This document shows, piece by piece, positions 4,585 to 6,835 of a DNA stretch of 6,835 nt. The notes beneath the pieces are model-generated. The model had not been told where the DNA came from. It saw only the letters and a list, made by a program, of their open reading frames with translations, and ran no database searches. A program made the position numbers and the translations under genes. This DNA comes from Saprospiraceae bacterium (GTDB lineage: Bacteria; Bacteroidota; Bacteroidia; Chitinophagales; Saprospiraceae): NCBI GenBank assembly GCA_029262975.1, contig JAJCYJ010000639.1, positions 1-6,835 on the forward strand. The letters are read 5' to 3'. Position 1 is the stretch's first letter; the number at the start of each line of letters is the position of its first letter.

Positions 4585-6378
4585 TTAGTCATTTAGTTTG
4601 AGCACTTCAATAAACGCCTTCTGAGGGACCTGTACATTGCCAATCTGACGCATTTTCTTCTTCCCCTTCTTTTGCTTTTCGAGCAATTTCCGCTTTCGCG
4701 TAATATCACCTCCATAACATTTGGCAGTCACATCCTTACGCAATGCTGAAATCGTCTCACGCGCTACAATCTTCGCGCCAATAGCAGCCTGAATTGCAAT
4801 TACAAATTGTTGGCGTGGAAGCAGCTCTTTCAGACGCTTGCATATCTGTCGTCCGAAAGCCTCAGCCTTTGTTCTATGAACAAGAGAGGAAAGCGCGTCA
4901 ACAGAATCTCCATTCAACTTGATATCGAGCTTGACCAAAGTAGAAGCCCTATAGTCTATCGGATGGTAGTCAAAGGAAGCATAACCCCGGCTGATGGATT
5001 TTAATTTGTCATAAAAGTCAAAAACAATCTCGGCCAAAGGCATTTCAAATGTAAGCTCTACCCTGTCGGTAGTCAGATAAGTCTGATTGGTAAGAATGCC
5101 TCTTTTATCCATACTCAGAGTCATAATGGCCCCTATATATTCAGGCATGGTTATAATTTGAGATTGGATATATGGTTCTTCTACACGATCTACCATTGTA
5201 GGATCAGGCAGATCTGCAGGGGTGTTAATAATTAGTTTTTCTCCACGTTTTGTAAATGCTTGGTAGGACACGTTGGGAATCGTAGTAATCACCTCCTGGT
5301 CAAATTCTCTCGATAATCGCTCCTGGATGATTTCTAAATGCAACATGCCCAAAAATCCACATCTGAATCCAAATCCCAGGGCTGCCGATGATTCAGGTTC
5401 GAAGACCAGCGATGCATCATTCAACTGCAATTTTTCAAGACTGTCCCTAAGGTCTTCAAAGTCATCATTATCTATCGGATAAATACCTGCGAAGACCATA
5501 GGTTTTACATCTTCAAATCCATGTATGCCTTTTTCACAAGGATTATCACGCAGAGTAATAGTGTCACCTACTTTTACTTCTTTTGATTCTTTGATACCTG
5601 TAATTACATATCCTACATTACCAGATGCCAATTCCATTTTGGGTACCTGGTTCATCTGCAATACACCTACCTCATCAGCATTGTACTCTCCTCCCGTATT
5701 GAAAAATCGTATTCTATCTCCCTTCTTCAGGGTGCCATTCATGATTCTGAAATATGCTATTACGCCCCTGAACTGATTAAAGACACTGTCAAATATCAAT
5801 GCCTGGAGTGGTGCGTCAGAATCTCCGGATGGAGCAGGAATCCTCTCTACGATGGCCTCCAGAATATCCTTTACACCTTGACCGGTCTTACCACTTGCCT
5901 GAATTATATCTTCTTTTTTACATCCTATTAAATCGATAATCTGGTCTGAAACTTCATCGATCATAGCACTTTCCATATCCACTTTATTGAGGATCGGTAT
6001 AATCTCGAGATCGTGACCGATCGCCAGGTACAGGTTAGATATCGTCTGTGCCTGGATACCTTGTGATGCATCTACTAATAACAAAGCGCCTTCACACGCA
6101 GCTATGGATCGGGATACTTCGTATGAAAAATCAACATGCCCCGGCGTATCTATAAGGTTATACGTATACTTCTGACCATCAGAGTGGTTATAATACAATT
6201 GAATCGCATGACTTTTGATCGTAATCCCCCGCTCTCGCTCAAGATCCATATCATCAAGCGTCTGCGCTTTCATCTCCCTTTGAGATACAGTTTGTGTTGT
6301 TTCCAGTAAACGGTCGGAAAGAGTACTCTTCCCATGATCAATATGTGCGATAACGCAAAAGTTGCGAATGTGCTTCAT
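4585..6378 (-). CDS. lepA: Elongation factor 4 (LepA), ribosome-associated GTPase
   Basis: The 597-residue product is full length for LepA/EF4 (about 600). It is a translational GTPase that binds the ribosome and is described as a back-translocase or as a factor helping initiation and 30S assembly. G motifs: AHIDHGKST (11-19), RGIT (50-53), DTPGH (77-81), NKVD (131-134) and SGK (162-164). The EF-G-like domains II, III and V follow, and the LepA-specific C-terminal domain is seen in the YGGDITRKRKLLEKQKKGKKK segment near the end, rich in lysine. No frameshift or missing motif was seen. The ATG at 6378 matches the usual MKxIRNFCVIAHIDHGK start. It has its own -7 box just upstream and a terminator just downstream, so it is probably monocistronic. 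It is divergent from the threonine aldolase gene. Confidence 0.98.
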   Translation of the reverse strand: MKHIRNFCVIAHIDHGKSTLSDRLLETTQTVSQREMKAQTLDDMDLERERGITIKSHAIQLYYNHSDGQKYTYNLIDTPGHVDFSYEVSRSIAACEGALLLVDASQGIQAQTISNLYLAIGHDLEIIPILNKVDMESAMIDEVSDQIIDLIGCKKEDIIQASGKTGQGVKDILEAIVERIPAPSGDSDAPLQALIFDSVFNQFRGVIAYFRIMNGTLKKGDRIRFFNTGGEYNADEVGVLQMNQVPKMELASGNVGYVITGIKESKEVKVGDTITLRDNPCEKGIHGFEDVKPMVFAGIYPIDNDDFEDLRDSLEKLQLNDASLVFEPESSAALGFGFRCGFLGMLHLEIIQERLSREFDQEVITTIPNVSYQAFTKRGEKLIINTPADLPDPTMVDRVEEPYIQSQIITMPEYIGAIMTLSMDKRGILTNQTYLTTDRVELTFEMPLAEIVFDFYDKLKSISRGYASFDYHPIDYRASTLVKLDIKLNGDSVDALSSLVHRTKAEAFGRQICKRLKELLPRQQFVIAIQAAIGAKIVARETISALRKDVTAKCYGGDITRKRKLLEKQKKGKKKMRQIGNVQVPQKAFIEVLKLND

Positions 6379-6395
6379 GTATAAAAAATTGAGCG

Positions 6396-6403
6396 CAAAG
6401 ATA
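6396..6403 (-). promoter_or_regulatory. Bacteroidota -7 promoter box of lepA
   Basis: The minus strand reads TATCTTTG, a perfect match to TAnnTTTG, ending 17 bases before the lepA ATG. This would give a very short leader of roughly ten bases. That fits the lack of a Shine-Dalgarno sequence (the bases before the ATG are ATTTTTTATAC). No clear TTG stands at the -33 spacing. Confidence 0.6.
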
Positions 6404-6573
6404 GACTAGTCCAACTAATAGGTGTTATTAATAGATTGGGATTATGAAAAGACTTCATATCAGTCGAAAAGTCTCCTAAAAATGTATTACCGAGAGCGCA
6501 AAAAGTCATTGTTGGTCGCTTTCCTTCTTAAGAACAAAGCCACATAGCAATAATCGGACATCCATCGCATTCA

Positions 6574-6581
6574 TATATTTG
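6574..6581 (+). promoter_or_regulatory. Candidate -7 box for the threonine aldolase gene
   Basis: TATATTTG matches TAnnTTTG perfectly and lies 104 bases before the first ATG. There is no TTG at the usual -33 distance. A second box with one mismatch (TTAATTTG, 6609-6616) lies closer to the gene, so the true start is open. Confidence 0.4.
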
Positions 6582-6620
6582 ATGTCATGCCAACTCGATT
6601 ATTCTTACTTAATTTGTTAG

Positions 6621-6643
6621 TTCAACTGATCAACCAAGTTGAA
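6621..6643. promoter_or_regulatory. Small inverted repeat, possible operator
   Basis: TTCAAC (6621-6626) and GTTGAA (6638-6643) are perfect complements separated by 11 bases, between the candidate -7 boxes and the aldolase start. The AT-rich arms and spacing fit a dimeric repressor site, but a 6-bp match in AT-rich DNA can arise by chance. Confidence 0.25.
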
Positions 6644-6685
6644 TATGATTAATGACTCTTTCTTCCTAAAGCCATATACAGCCAT

Positions 6686-6835
6686 ATGATGATCAACCTG
6701 CTTTCAGATACGATAACCATTCCTACACCGGAAATGCTCCAATTCATGCTATCAGCCGAAGTTGGTGATGATGTCTTCAGGGAAGATCCCAGTGTGAATC
6801 ACTTAGAGGAAAAGGCGGCAAAAATGTTCGGAAAA
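6686..6835 (+). CDS. ltaE: Low-specificity L-threonine aldolase, N-terminal part (cut by window end)
   Basis: Fifty codons are visible, open to the window edge. After the start the protein reads INLLSDTITIPTPEMLQFM, then AEVGDDVFREDPSVNHLEE and KAAKMFGK. This is the conserved N-terminus of the PLP-dependent (fold type I) threonine/allo-threonine aldolases, where (R/L)SDTxTxPTPEM and GDDVxxEDPxVNxLE are hallmarks. The enzyme splits L-threonine or L-allo-threonine into glycine and acetaldehyde in the cytoplasm. The PLP lysine lies beyond the window. Two ATG codons are adjacent (6686 and 6689), and either may be used; no Shine-Dalgarno sequence decides between them. The gene is divergent from lepA. 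Other members of the beta-eliminating lyase family are possible but less likely with this motif set. Confidence 0.9.
   Translation, partial: MMINLLSDTITIPTPEMLQFMLSAEVGDDVFREDPSVNHLEEKAAKMFGK

Larger units (their letters stand above)
6379..6685. other. Divergent intergenic region between lepA and the aldolase gene
   Basis: No gene of credible size is seen. The region holds the lepA -7 box at its left edge, a perfect TAnnTTTG on the plus strand (6574-6581), a one-mismatch box TTAATTTG (6609-6616), and a small inverted repeat (6621-6643). The middle (about 6420-6570) shows nothing recognisable. Confidence 0.7.

Noticed and set aside
4807..5776. Plus-strand open frames inside lepA
   Set aside because: They are antisense shadows of a strongly conserved complete gene.

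Overview
This window looks like a chromosomal segment of a Bacteroidota organism. The DNA is AT-rich, and the starts lack Shine-Dalgarno sequences. Perfect TAnnTTTG boxes (the Bacteroidota -7 element) lie upstream of lepA, of an IPTL-CTERM protein gene and of a threonine aldolase gene. The mix of a LepA of Bacteroidota type, an S41 protease with an N-terminal beta-sandwich, and an IPTLxxWG-CTERM surface protein fits that phylum. Assignment to a class such as Saprospiria would be a guess. Apart from LepA and threonine aldolase the content is accessory.

Layout, left to right. Positions 1-547 hold no gene: a terminator hairpin reading leftwards (11-36), an imperfect tandem array of about 52-bp units (about 140-447), and a six-copy 16-bp tandem repeat (456-551) whose last unit contains the stop codon of the next gene. 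On the minus strand come an MgtC/SapB-type membrane protein (548-964), a repeat-bearing gap (965-1421), and a secreted S41-family peptidase with a Ser/His rather than Ser/Lys active site (1422-2903). A second repeat-bearing gap with consecutive hairpins follows (2904-3378). Then come a secreted cohesin-like protein with an IPTL-CTERM sorting tail (3379-3996), a small soluble protein of unknown function (4087-4425), a terminator (4531-4560), and lepA encoding elongation factor 4 (4585-6378). A divergent intergenic region (6379-6685) separates lepA from the 5' end of a plus-strand threonine aldolase gene, cut by the window edge (6686-6835).

The genes do not form an obvious pathway. lepA has its own promoter and terminator and is a housekeeping gene. 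The S41 peptidase and the IPTL-CTERM protein are both exported, but 475 bp of repeat DNA separates them, so joint transcription is not supported. The most distinctive feature is the intergenic DNA. The gaps at 965-1421 and 2904-3378 carry the same short modules in the same order, one module recurs near position 181, and a hairpin-rich element partly recurs 280 bp away. This points to one or more dispersed repeat families in the spacers of this genome. I found no defence system, CRISPR array, transposase, tRNA or rRNA.
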